A stretch of DNA of 24,554 nt from DASRCB01 sp035653295. GTDB lineage: Bacteria > Acidobacteriota > Terriglobia > Bryobacterales > Bryobacteraceae. Below, piece by piece: positions 8,664 through 16,360 of the stretch. The notes beneath the pieces are model-generated. The model was not told the origin of the DNA. It worked only from the letters and a program-made list of their open reading frames with translations, and did no database searches. The position numbers and the translations under genes were made by a program. The stretch covers positions 1 to 24,554 of the forward strand of contig DASRCB010000255.1 in assembly GCA_035653295.1 (NCBI GenBank). Reading direction: 5' to 3'. How positions within the stretch are numbered: position 1 is the first letter of the stretch; each line of letters starts with the position of its first letter.

Positions 8664-9917
8664 GTGGCCAGGCGGGTCGTCATCACCGGCATCGGCGCGG
8701 TTAGTCCGAACGGCGTAGGGCGAGAGCGATTCTGGGAAGCGACGCGCAACGGCGTCAGCGGGGTGAAGAGCATCTCGCGTTTCGACGCCTCGGGACTGAC
8801 GGCACGCATCGCCGGTGAAATCCGGGACTTTGACGAGAGCCGGTATGTCAGCGCCAAAGACCGGCAGCACGTTTCACGGGTGACGCCGCTGGCCATTGCC
8901 GCTGTCGAGGAGGCGCTGGAGGATGCCGGGATCGAGCCGGCGCGCATGAGCCGCGATGAACTGCGCGGCATCGGGGTGATGCTGGGTTCCGGCGGAGGCA
9001 GCCAGGAGTTTACGGAAAACCAGTATCGGATGTACTACTCGGGGCTGGAGAAGCAGTGCAGTGTGTACGTCATTCCGACCTCGACCATCGGCACGCTGGC
9101 CAGCGAGGTCTCGATGAAATTCGGGTTTCGCGGCTTCAGTCATGTCGTGTCAACAGGCTGCACCTCATCAACTGACGCGATCGGGTACGCATTGCGGAAC
9201 ATCCAAGCAGGGGCGCTGGACACCATCATTGCCGGCGGCGTGGACGCACCGATCGCGCCGCTGATCCTGCGCGGCTTCGCGGCCATGCGCATTCTGTCCA
9301 CGCGCTGGAATCATTGCCCGCAGCGCGCTTCGCGGCCATTTTCGAAGGACCGGGACGGATTTGTCATCGGCGAAGGCGCGTGGTTCTTCGTCATGGAGGA
9401 GGCGGAACGAGCGCGGGCGCGGGGCGCGCACATCTACGGCGAGGTGGCCGGTTATGGCTCGACCTGCGAAGCGTACCATCGCGTGCGGCTGGAGGAGTGC
9501 GGCGAAGAACCTGCGCGGGCAATGGCGCTGGCGCTGGAGGAGGCCGGCGTGGCGCCGGAGGCGGTGCAGTACGTTAATTATCACGGCACCTCCACGGAGC
9601 TGAACGACCGCATCGAGAGCCGGGCCATTCGTCTGGCGTTCGGCGCGCACGCCCAGCGGCTGGCCGGCTCGGCGCTGAAGAGCATGATCGGCCATCCTCA
9701 GGGCGCGTGTGGCGCGGCGGGACTTGCGGCCACGCTGCTGGCCATGCGCGACGGCGTGCTGGCGCCGACGATCAATGTGGAAGTGCCCGACCCGGAGTGC
9801 GATCTCGACTATGTGCCCGAGACCGGCCGCCGGATGCAGATGGAGTATGCGGTGGCGAACTGTATTGCTTTCGGGAGCAAGAACTCGGCGCTGGTGGTGC
9901 GGAACGCGCTTTCATGA
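8664..9917 (+). CDS. Beta-ketoacyl-ACP synthase, FabF-like with divergent active-site motifs
   Basis: Ketosynthases of this family condense malonyl-ACP with an acyl thioester. The 417 residues give a full thiolase-fold KS: RVVITGIGAVSPNGVG start, active-site cysteine C166 in STGCTSSTDAIGYAL, H307 in VNYHGTSTELND, K339 in ALKSMIG and H344 in GHPQGACG. The Cys-His-His triad is complete. The surroundings differ from housekeeping FabF: GCTSS rather than the usual ACA, and GHPQGACG rather than GHTLGAAG. Motifs of this kind are seen in KS subfamilies outside basal fatty-acid synthesis. No ACP, reductase or malonyltransferase lies beside it. The start is the GTG at 8664 with no clear ribosome site. 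The 3' end overlaps the convergent membrane-protein gene by six bases. The product could be a specialised lipid or polyketide. Confidence 0.88.
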   Translation: MARRVVITGIGAVSPNGVGRERFWEATRNGVSGVKSISRFDASGLTARIAGEIRDFDESRYVSAKDRQHVSRVTPLAIAAVEEALEDAGIEPARMSRDELRGIGVMLGSGGGSQEFTENQYRMYYSGLEKQCSVYVIPTSTIGTLASEVSMKFGFRGFSHVVSTGCTSSTDAIGYALRNIQAGALDTIIAGGVDAPIAPLILRGFAAMRILSTRWNHCPQRASRPFSKDRDGFVIGEGAWFFVMEEAERARARGAHIYGEVAGYGSTCEAYHRVRLEECGEEPARAMALALEEAGVAPEAVQYVNYHGTSTELNDRIESRAIRLAFGAHAQRLAGSALKSMIGHPQGACGAAGLAATLLAMRDGVLAPTINVEVPDPECDLDYVPETGRRMQMEYAVANCIAFGSKNSALVVRNALS

Positions 9918-10343
9918 GCGCCACGGGCGGCGTTTCCACACGAACCAGACCGCCGCGGCGGTGAGCATCCACGCGGCGAGCGCGGCGGGCAGAATCAGCC
10001 AGCCGGCGGCGCGCGGTATGAAGATCCACACGATGATCGCGAAGACGGCCAGCCCGATGCTGCCCATCACCGTGCCCGCGGCATCGGCGCCCGCAGCCCT
10101 TCGGCCGCGACAACCAGGATCGAGGCCCTGGTTCTGCTTGCGCTCTTTCTCGTGATTGTTGATCAGGGTGGCGGTGGCGGGGAAGATGGCGGGGAAAGCC
10201 AGAAAAAGACCGCCGACAACCGGGCCGAAATGTTTCGCGATCAGGTAGGCCGCCACTGTCATGGCCCCGCCGAACAGGAAGCGGGCGGCGTACTCATACC
10301 ACTTCGTCTGATGCAGACCGCCGGTGCTGGCGCTGATCATCAT
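9912..10343 (-). CDS. DUF3147-type membrane protein (second of a pair)
   Basis: The protein has 143 residues. Segments that can span the membrane are at about 21-37 (FLFGGAMTVAAYLIAKHF), about 41-58 (VGGLFLAFPAIFPATATL), and two C-terminal ones around 92-136 (MGSIGLAVFAIIVWIFI and WLILPAALAAWMLTAAAVWF). A charged loop (NNHEKERKQNQGL) probably lies in the cytoplasm between them. The GPVVGGLFLAFPAIFPATATL block is what I associate with DUF3147 proteins; function is unknown. The ATG at 10343 overlaps the stop of the upstream paralogue as ATGA, so the two are translated together and probably form one complex. The 3' end overlaps the ketosynthase stop by six bases in convergent direction. Confidence 0.78.
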   Translation of the reverse strand: MMISASTGGLHQTKWYEYAARFLFGGAMTVAAYLIAKHFGPVVGGLFLAFPAIFPATATLINNHEKERKQNQGLDPGCRGRRAAGADAAGTVMGSIGLAVFAIIVWIFIPRAAGWLILPAALAAWMLTAAAVWFVWKRRPWRS

Positions 10344-10690
10344 GTCGCGTGGCGCAGCAGCGCGAACCAGAGTCCGAAGGCGGCGGCGAACCAGACGATT
10401 ACGCCCGAGAGTGTGACGATGGTGGTTCGTACACCGGCGCGGAAGAGCAGTCGCATGACCACGAGGCTGTACACTCCCAGAGCGATGGCGCCGAGAAGCA
10501 TGGACCTGGCTTCCGTGCTGACGTACTGCGGGCCTTTGCTGGCAATGGTAAGGGCGAGAGTCGCGAGGGCTACGGACGGGGCGGCGCCGAACAGGCCGGC
10601 GAAGCTTTTCGGCTTGAACAGATCGCCGATCACGGCGAAAGCCGAGACGACGGCGCCGCCTGTCAGGAAGCGAATCACGATTTCCTTCAC
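10340..10690 (-). CDS. DUF3147-like membrane protein (first of a pair)
   Basis: The protein has 116 residues with about four hydrophobic segments: VIRFLTGGAVVSAFAVIGDL near the N-terminus, the FAGLFGAAPSVALATLALTI stretch, MLLGAIALGVYSLVVMRLLF, and IVTLSGVIVWFAAAFGLWFALL at the C-terminus. The pattern of an RFL.GGA helix, then F.GLF.A.PS and A..LA, repeats that of the next gene. The two are therefore probably diverged paralogues from a tandem duplication. Start is a GTG at 10690. A 22-base palindromic repeat lies just upstream. The role is unknown; a small channel or an inner-membrane stress protein is possible but not shown. Confidence 0.75.
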   Translation of the reverse strand: MKEIVIRFLTGGAVVSAFAVIGDLFKPKSFAGLFGAAPSVALATLALTIASKGPQYVSTEARSMLLGAIALGVYSLVVMRLLFRAGVRTTIVTLSGVIVWFAAAFGLWFALLRHAT

Positions 10691-10699
10691 GGTTTTCGT

Positions 10700-10721
10700 G
10701 CAGGCCTAAGGCCCGCTCTAC
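10700..10721. repeat. 22-base palindromic repeat, copy 2
   Basis: GCAGGCC-TAA-GGCCCGC followed by TCTAC, an imperfect 7-base palindrome. It matches the unit at 439-460 in 19 of 22 positions. It is intergenic here, ten bases upstream of the GTG of the membrane-protein gene. Confidence 0.65.
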
Positions 10722-10787
10722 AAATGGTGTGACTCGGGATTCACGATTTTGTAACGTTGATACGAGCGCAAAAAAAGCCGCGCGAGA

Positions 10788-12341
10788 TCAAAGCATGGCT
10801 TCGATCAGGAGCGGGCCGGGTTCGCGCATGGCGGAGCTGAACTGAACAGCGAACTCGCCGGCGGTGGTGACGCGCGCGGCGGCGACGCCCATGCTGTTGG
10901 CCAGCTTCGTCCAGCCGATGTCCGGGCGGCTGATGTCGATCATGTCGTTGGCGCGAGGGCCGAAGCCGTGCGCGCCGGTGCGGCGCATTTCGATATCCAG
11001 GATGCGATAACGGCGGTTGGCAAAGACGATTACCACGACATCCAGCTGCTCGCGGGCCATAGTCCAGAGAGCCTGCGCGGTGTACATGCCGCTGCCGTCG
11101 GCTTCGAGCACGACCACTTTGCGGCCAGGCGCTGCGATGGCCGCACCGACGCCGAGCGGCATGCCGATGCCGATGGCGCCGCCACAGATGGGCAGGTAGT
11201 CATGGGGGGCGGCGCGCAGCAGCCAGGGCCAGATGGGTTCAGCGGAGGAGACGGCTTCATCGCAGACAATGGCGTCCTCCGGCAGGCGCTGCGCGAGGCA
11301 GCGGCCGATCAGGTCGGCGCCGAGCGACTCGTCGCCACGCAGTGCGGCGGTCTCTTCGGGTTCGTGTGGCGCGGCCGGGTCGGCCATCTGCGGCAGCATA
11401 TCGGCGAGAGACTCGAGGGCGCCCGCGCCGTCTTCTTCAACGGTGGCGAGGACGTGCATTGCGCAGTGCTCCGGCGCGAGCGTACTGCGGCGCCCGGGAT
11501 AGCCGAAGAAGGACACGGGGGCCTTGGCTTCGATGAGCACGAGATCGCGCAGGCCGGCAAGCTGGGCCTCGGCTTTCTCGGGGAAGTAGCCGATGCGCTC
11601 CGGATGGAATCGACCACGGCCGGACGCGGTGCGGGCGGCGTTGCGATCGGCAAAGATGCGGGCGCCGGTCTTCGCGGCGATGCGGCCGGCGGCCTCGACT
11701 CCGCGGCGCAGCATGGCGCTGCCGCTGAGCAGGAGGCCGGTCGTGGTGGGCGATCGCGCCAGCAGGGTGATGATGTCGGCGATGCGGTCCGGGGCGGGCA
11801 TACGCCGCGCATTCGCGTTGACACTCGGGCCGGGGTCTCCAGCATCGCTCCAGGAATGATCCGCGGGGATGATGAGCGTCGCGGTCTGTCCGGGCGGCCG
11901 GGTGGCGGCTTCGATCGCGGCGGCAGCGAGCGCGCCCATTTTAGCCGCGGCGCCCACGAGACAGACGTTGTCCGACACGGCGCGGGCGAAGGCGGCGATA
12001 TTGGCGGTGAGCGGCGCGTCATAGCGCAGATGCTCGGTGGTGTGCTCGCCGACGATGCTGACGATGGGCGAGCGCGCCTTGCGGGCGTTGTGGAAGTTCG
12101 CCAGCGCATTGCCGAGACCGGGGCCGAGGTGGAGCAGCGTTGCCGCGGGCCGGCCGGCAATGCGGGCGTACCCGTCGGCCGCGCCGGAGCAAACGCCCTC
12201 AAAAAGGCAGAGCACGCCGCGCATATCGGGCAGGCGGTCGAGGGCGGCGACGAACTGCATCTCCGAGGTGCCGGGGTTCATGAAGCAGACCTCGATGCCG
12301 TTGGCCAGCAGGGTCCGAAGCAGACATTCCGCGCCGTTCAT
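10788..12341 (-). CDS. Thiamine-diphosphate-dependent enzyme, acetolactate synthase/benzoylformate decarboxylase-like
   Basis: This 517-residue protein has the three-domain layout of ThDP decarboligases. The N-terminal pyrimidine domain carries the activating glutamate E48 in LFEGVCSGAADGYARIAG. The middle domain is short. The C-terminal diphosphate domain has CGGAIGIGMPLGVGAAIA at about 386-403, and the metal-binding motif starts EADGSGMY at about 413-420 and runs to N442 in ANRRYRI. The usual GDG is ADG here. Length is below the 550-600 of true acetolactate synthases, which also bind FAD and need a small subunit; none is present. It therefore looks like the group annotated 'acetolactate synthase large subunit' that acts on other 2-oxo acids or aldehydes. 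Start is the ATG at 12341. Seven T residues follow the stop on the coding strand without a convincing stem. Confidence 0.85.
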   Translation of the reverse strand: MNGAECLLRTLLANGIEVCFMNPGTSEMQFVAALDRLPDMRGVLCLFEGVCSGAADGYARIAGRPAATLLHLGPGLGNALANFHNARKARSPIVSIVGEHTTEHLRYDAPLTANIAAFARAVSDNVCLVGAAAKMGALAAAAIEAATRPPGQTATLIIPADHSWSDAGDPGPSVNANARRMPAPDRIADIITLLARSPTTTGLLLSGSAMLRRGVEAAGRIAAKTGARIFADRNAARTASGRGRFHPERIGYFPEKAEAQLAGLRDLVLIEAKAPVSFFGYPGRRSTLAPEHCAMHVLATVEEDGAGALESLADMLPQMADPAAPHEPEETAALRGDESLGADLIGRCLAQRLPEDAIVCDEAVSSAEPIWPWLLRAAPHDYLPICGGAIGIGMPLGVGAAIAAPGRKVVVLEADGSGMYTAQALWTMAREQLDVVVIVFANRRYRILDIEMRRTGAHGFGPRANDMIDISRPDIGWTKLANSMGVAAARVTTAGEFAVQFSSAMREPGPLLIEAML

Positions 12342-12413
12342 CTCATCTTTGATGGGAACACAGGTGACTGGCGCCGGAGGTGGCGCTGAAATGCTGAACC
12401 CGACCCACGGAGG

Positions 12414-14528
12414 TCACGGTATACGAACGCGGCGGCGGCTCTGCACGCCCGCTGCTGCCGCCTTCAGGATGTATGCGCCCGTGACGCGCGGGACGGGAAA
12501 GTCGATGATGTAGGTTCGCTGCCCGAGCGGGGGGATTGAAAATGCCGTGTCCCTGCGCGCGGCCACGCTGCCCGAGGCGGACTCGAGGACCACGGCGAGC
12601 GTACCCTGTGCCGGATGCGGGTCGTCGTTCGTGAGGACAACCGGCAGAGAGACTGTCTCGCCGGGTTTCAGGGCCGGATGCCAGAAGCGCAGGTTCACTC
12701 CCAGCGGGGCGAACGCGTTGCTCATATAATCGCGAAAATCGGGGTCGAGCTCGAGCTTCTGCACATCGCGGAAGTTGTCGCAGGTATAGCCGCCGGGCTC
12801 GCAGCTGGTCAGATAAACGAAATGGAGCACGCCCGCGTACAGGCGAGACGCGCGCCAGTATTCGGTGATGCCCGCGAGCAGATAAGCATCAAGCGACCGG
12901 CGCTCGGCGGTGGTGTTCTTACGGCCGAGCAGCCGCGGATAGAGTTTTTTGGTCAGCTCGGTCGGGCTGCCGTCGCGATTGAGCCACAGCCAGCCGTACT
13001 CGTTGAGGATCATGGCATGATCGGTGGACCGGGATGGCTCGAGTCCGCCGGGCTTCTCGAGCGTGGTCATGCTGAAATCGGGACCGCCGCCGGCCATCTT
13101 CTGGAACTCGTAGGGATGGTCCTCGACGGGGTCGCTGGGGCCGGCGGGGGGATTGTAGCTGTTCTCCCAGGGACGATTCGAGAGGTCCAGCCCGCGGACA
13201 GCGGGGATAACTTTGTCGCCGAAGATCGGGTCCTTCGTTTCGTTGTTGGCGTCCCAGATGACCACGCTGGGATGATTCCAGTTGTCGCGCATCCATTCGC
13301 TATACTCGCGGATCATTTCGGCGACGTCGAAGTGGACCTGGTTTTCGGTTCCGTGCCAGTTGTCGCCGGTCCAAACGAAGTATTCGTTTTGGATCAGCAG
13401 GCCAGCTTCGTCAGCGATGTCCAGCCACTTGTCCGGGACGGGGCCGATGCAAAAGCGAAAGCTGTTCCAGTGCATCTGCTTCGGGATGTCCACCAACAGG
13501 CGGCGCACCCAGGCTTCGTTCCATGGCAGCGTGCCGGAGTGCGGGCCTTCAAAGAAGCGGTGCAGGGTGATATTCGAGCCGCGCATGAGATACGGACGGC
13601 CGTTGAGCCATGCGCGGCGGCTGGCGTTATCGAAGCGCAGCTCGCGCATGCCGAAGCGGGTGGAGGCGGAATCGCCGCCCGTGCTGGTTTCGACCACATA
13701 GAGATGGGGATCCTCCGGCCACCACAAGCGCGCTCCCGGGAGGCGGACGGATTGCAGCACGATCTTCTGCTCGCCCGCCGAGAGCGTGATGTTTTCCTGG
13801 GCCGCGGCGCCGATGACGCGCTGCTCACGCCACGGATGGATCCGCTGGGTAAGGCTGAACGTCATCTTCCGACTGCTGTAGTTGCGCACCCGCGTCTGCA
13901 CCACGAGGCTGCTGTCGGCGATTCGCGGGGCGACCTGTACGGTTTCGATGGCCGGGTTGTCGCTCAGCTGAAGCGAGATGCTGTCGTAGATTCCGGGGGT
14001 CCAGCGGAGCTTTTCGAAGTCGGTTCCCGCGGTTACGGTGGCGGGAAGCACGCCTGGATGGGCTCCCACGCGGACGATGAGTTCGTTCGAACCGGGATGC
14101 ACGGCGGCCGAGACGTCGAAGATGGCGGCGGTGAAGCAGGGAAAATGCTCGCCGATTTTCCTGCCGTTCACCCACAGCGCGGCGCCGAACTGCGCTTTAT
14201 TGATCCGCAGGATGGCAACAGCCCGCGGTGTGGACAGGGCAAAGTGGCGGCGATACCAAAACCAGTTGCGTTTTTGGCGCGAGACTCCGGCGGTCTGCGC
14301 CAGCGCGCTTTTTGGCAGTAATCCGGCGCTGACGCGGTTTTGAATCAGCTCCCGGCTGTCGAACTTATCGACGTCGGGAAAAGGCGGGGTGGCGGAGTGC
14401 GCCAGCCCCGGAACGGGGCCGCGGTGGTGGTACGCGGACGGGAGGGCGTCTGCCGCTACCGAATCCGCAATCTCCCAGTCGCCGTCGAGCGAGATGGTAG
14501 TGCGCTCGCCTGCGGCCGCGGCGGACAC
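12414..14528 (-). CDS. Glycoside hydrolase family 2 protein (beta-mannosidase/exo-glucosaminidase-like), probably exported
   Basis: GH2 enzymes cleave terminal beta-linked sugars by a retaining mechanism. The 704 residues follow the family order: a jelly-roll sugar-binding domain (about 10-190, with NWFWYRRHF and LWVNGRKIGEH), an immunoglobulin-like domain (about 195-300), and a TIM barrel from about 305. The barrel has acid/base E430 in IWDANNETKD and the likely nucleophile E510 in MILNEYGW. A C-terminal beta domain ends the protein. The only normal start codon is the GTG at 14528. However, in-frame codons continue upstream to a stop at 14577-14579 and encode RPRTVLLISLAV directly before SAAAAGE, a good Sec signal. 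The real start may be a rare codon, such as the ATC at 14562-14564. The stop of the HTH gene lies 13 bases upstream of that ATC. Substrate is unproven. Confidence 0.87.
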   Translation of the reverse strand: MSAAAAGERTTISLDGDWEIADSVAADALPSAYHHRGPVPGLAHSATPPFPDVDKFDSRELIQNRVSAGLLPKSALAQTAGVSRQKRNWFWYRRHFALSTPRAVAILRINKAQFGAALWVNGRKIGEHFPCFTAAIFDVSAAVHPGSNELIVRVGAHPGVLPATVTAGTDFEKLRWTPGIYDSISLQLSDNPAIETVQVAPRIADSSLVVQTRVRNYSSRKMTFSLTQRIHPWREQRVIGAAAQENITLSAGEQKIVLQSVRLPGARLWWPEDPHLYVVETSTGGDSASTRFGMRELRFDNASRRAWLNGRPYLMRGSNITLHRFFEGPHSGTLPWNEAWVRRLLVDIPKQMHWNSFRFCIGPVPDKWLDIADEAGLLIQNEYFVWTGDNWHGTENQVHFDVAEMIREYSEWMRDNWNHPSVVIWDANNETKDPIFGDKVIPAVRGLDLSNRPWENSYNPPAGPSDPVEDHPYEFQKMAGGGPDFSMTTLEKPGGLEPSRSTDHAMILNEYGWLWLNRDGSPTELTKKLYPRLLGRKNTTAERRSLDAYLLAGITEYWRASRLYAGVLHFVYLTSCEPGGYTCDNFRDVQKLELDPDFRDYMSNAFAPLGVNLRFWHPALKPGETVSLPVVLTNDDPHPAQGTLAVVLESASGSVAARRDTAFSIPPLGQRTYIIDFPVPRVTGAYILKAAAAGVQSRRRVRIP

Positions 14529-14576
14529 GGCCAGGCTGATCAGAAGTACGGTTCGCGGACGGATGTCCTTGTTATA

Positions 14577-14924
14577 TCAGGGCCGTTGCAGGGCCGGAAG
14601 CCGGAACCAGCGGTCCAGAATGCCGCGGCATGGCGCGGCCGGCACTTCCGTCTCAACCTCCGGCGCCGGCGCCACCTCGGCCAGCAACGTGGCAACATCA
14701 AATCCGATCGCGGCGGCGTACTGCCTCAGGTAACTGGTGGTGTAGATGCCGCCAGGCAGTTTGCCGTACTCGCCGGCCTCGATCGCCCGCAGGAAGAACA
14801 TGCTGATCTTCGTGAGTTCAGCGACGTCTTCCAGGGAGAGCCCGCCATTCTGGCGGTGGATCGCCAGGTTCAGCGGAGTGGTTCCTGTGGGCGCTGTTAC
14901 CGCACCCTTTGTTTTCGCTTCCAA
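14577..14924 (-). CDS. Helix-turn-helix protein, RodZ N-terminal-like (HTH_25)
   Basis: The protein has 115 residues. A Cro/Xre-type helix-turn-helix covers about 18-75: LNLAIHRQNGGLSLEDVAEL, TKISMFFLRAIEAGEYGKLP, then GGIYTTSYLRQYAAAIGFD. The last part, 'lPg..y...ylr.YA..lg.d', is the hallmark of the RodZ cytoplasmic domain and related regulators. RodZ itself has a membrane helix and periplasmic domain; here the protein ends soon after the HTH with an Ala/Pro/Glu-rich tail and no membrane segment. It is therefore a stand-alone soluble relative, either a DNA-binding regulator or a partner for another protein. The start is a TTG at 14924, chosen because GAGGTGA lies directly upstream. The GH2 gene follows closely in the same direction and may be co-transcribed. 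Confidence 0.8.
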   Translation of the reverse strand: MEAKTKGAVTAPTGTTPLNLAIHRQNGGLSLEDVAELTKISMFFLRAIEAGEYGKLPGGIYTTSYLRQYAAAIGFDVATLLAEVAPAPEVETEVPAAPCRGILDRWFRLPALQRP

Positions 14925-14927
14925 AAA

Positions 14928-14934
14928 TCACCTC
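14928..14934 (-). promoter_or_regulatory. Ribosome binding site of the HTH gene
   Basis: GAGGTGA on the minus strand. Counted from GAGG the spacing is six bases to the TTG start at 14924. It supports use of the TTG codon. Confidence 0.65.
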
Positions 14935-15043
14935 TAGAGCGAGGCCCCTCCGATCTGAGCCTCCACTCTTACCATCGGTGCGGAAACCACAGACTTTAGC
15001 CACTTCCGATGGTTACAAGCTCGCGCGCGTCAGATTCCAGGTG

Positions 15044-15063
15044 GGCACTCATTGAACAGTGCC
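15044..15063. other. Hairpin downstream of the phosphatase gene
   Basis: GGCACT and AGTGCC pair around an eight-base loop, 35 bases past the stop of the leftward receiver-phosphatase gene. It may end transcription or protect the message. There is no T-tract on either side, so it is not a standard intrinsic terminator. Confidence 0.35.
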
Positions 15064-15097
15064 TTACCGCCGCTGATATTTCTCTGGAATTCTGGGC

Positions 15098-16294
15098 CTA
15101 TACTGCGCCGATCAGAAGGATGGTGCGGTCATCGTGCGCGACCGCCGCCCAGCAGTGCACCCGCTGGCAGATCTGCTCCAGGGCGGCTTCGACGCCCAAA
15201 GGGCCGGAGGACAACAGCATCTCCGCCAGGCGATCCTCCCCGAGTTCTTCGCCGCCGTTGATTCCCGCTTCGGTAACGCCATCGGAATAAACAAGCAGCA
15301 TGTCGCCGGGCGCCAGACGAACGGAATTTGCCGTACAACGATATTCGGGGAAAAGCCCGAGGACAGTGGCCGTGGAATGCAGCCGCTCGACCTGCCCGCC
15401 GTGCAGCAGCAGGGCCGGGGGATGGCCGCAGTTGACGAAGGTGAGCTCGCGGGAACGGTCGTCGTATTCGGCGTAGAAGGCGGTGGCGTAATGCTCCGGC
15501 GGCGTTGATTCGTGAAAAAGGCGGTTCACCGCATGAAGCAGGGCCGGGACATTGTGGGGGTGGATTTCCACCTGGCTGCGGAACGCGCTTTGCAGGCTGG
15601 CCATCAGCAGCGCCGCGCCGATGCCCTTGCCGGAAACGTCCGCCAGCACGAAACCCATGGAGTCGGCGCCGGTTTCGAGGAAGTCGTAGTAGTCGCCGCT
15701 GACTTCACGCGCCGGGGTGCATCGAGCCGCCACGCGAATGGTGGCGAGTTGGCGGATCGACTGGGGAAAGAGCTTCTGCTGAACATTGCGGGCAATCTCC
15801 AGCTCCGATCGCACATCGCGCTCCGCGCTCGCGCGCTGGGCCGCCGCGCGCGCCTGTTTCTCGATCGTGCTCAGCAGCCGCGCGTTGTCCCATGGCTTCT
15901 GCACGAAATCCGTGGCGCCGCGCTGCATCGCGGCGACGGCGAGGTCCACGTTGCCCCACGCGGTCATGACCACTACCGGGGGAATCTCCTGGCGGGCGCT
16001 GAGCTGTTCCAGCAGGTCCAACCCCTCCTGACCGGAGGTAGTGTCGCGCGTGTAGTTCAGGTCCATCAGGATAAGGTCAAATAATTCGGAGGCAACCGCC
16101 CGCAGGACGGCGGCCGGGGAGTCCACGGTCTCAGTTGCATAGCCGGCGCCCTTCAGCAGTAAGCGCAGCGCCTCGCGCACGTCCGCCTGGTCGTCGCTCA
16201 CCAGCACGCGCAGACGCTGCCGGCTGGCCGAGGCCAGCGGTGTCGTCGAATCTGCGGCCGTGGCCATCATCATGCTGTTAGGAGAGGCGAGCAT
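15098..16294 (-). CDS. Response regulator with PP2C/SpoIIE-type phosphatase output (RsbU-like)
   Basis: A two-domain cytoplasmic signalling protein, 398 residues from the ATG at 16294. Residues about 28-145 form a receiver: acidic pair D34/D35 (LVSDDQADVREAL), phospho-acceptor D78 (ILMDLNYTRD), T111 (VVVMTAWGN) and K133 (VQKPW). A short helical linker (about 148-180) leads to a PP2C-like phosphatase with metal-site motifs SGDYYDF (D201), LADVSGKGIGAAL (D219), VYSDGVTEA (D338) and HDDRT (D388/D389). Proteins of this layout dephosphorylate anti-anti-sigma factors in partner-switching cascades when the receiver is phosphorylated. No histidine kinase, STAS or RsbW-type kinase lies beside it. Other starts are possible: ATG codons at 16273 and nearby, or a TTG at 16321; none has a strong ribosome site. 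It is divergent from the orphan two-gene unit at 16361. Confidence 0.92.
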   Translation of the reverse strand: MLASPNSMMMATAADSTTPLASASRQRLRVLVSDDQADVREALRLLLKGAGYATETVDSPAAVLRAVASELFDLILMDLNYTRDTTSGQEGLDLLEQLSARQEIPPVVVMTAWGNVDLAVAAMQRGATDFVQKPWDNARLLSTIEKQARAAAQRASAERDVRSELEIARNVQQKLFPQSIRQLATIRVAARCTPAREVSGDYYDFLETGADSMGFVLADVSGKGIGAALLMASLQSAFRSQVEIHPHNVPALLHAVNRLFHESTPPEHYATAFYAEYDDRSRELTFVNCGHPPALLLHGGQVERLHSTATVLGLFPEYRCTANSVRLAPGDMLLVYSDGVTEAGINGGEELGEDRLAEMLLSSGPLGVEAALEQICQRVHCWAAVAHDDRTILLIGAV

Positions 16295-16319
16295 AGGCGG
16301 TATACAAGTGCAACGTCGC

Positions 16320-16336
16320 AACCTGCCCGCCAGGTT
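16320..16336. promoter_or_regulatory. Inverted repeat between divergent genes
   Basis: AACCTG-CCCGC-CAGGTT is a perfect 6-base inverted repeat. It lies 25 bases from the phosphatase start at 16294 and 24 bases before the rightward start at 16361. It is placed to act as an operator for one or both genes. With short arms, chance is not excluded. Confidence 0.4.
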
Positions 16337-16360
16337 CCATCGTCTCTAAAGTGTTGAAGC

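Noticed and set aside
10766..10790. Possible intrinsic terminator after the ThDP gene (seven T on the coding strand)
   Set aside because: No stable stem directly before the T-run.
12615..14321. 568-codon open frame on the plus strand
   Set aside because: Lies wholly antisense to the GH2 gene, whose catalytic motifs are intact; the frame follows from codon bias.
15098..15107. CTATACTGCG also found at 8651-8660, a possible shared promoter motif
   Set aside because: Here it coincides with the stop of the phosphatase gene and no rightward gene follows; likely chance.
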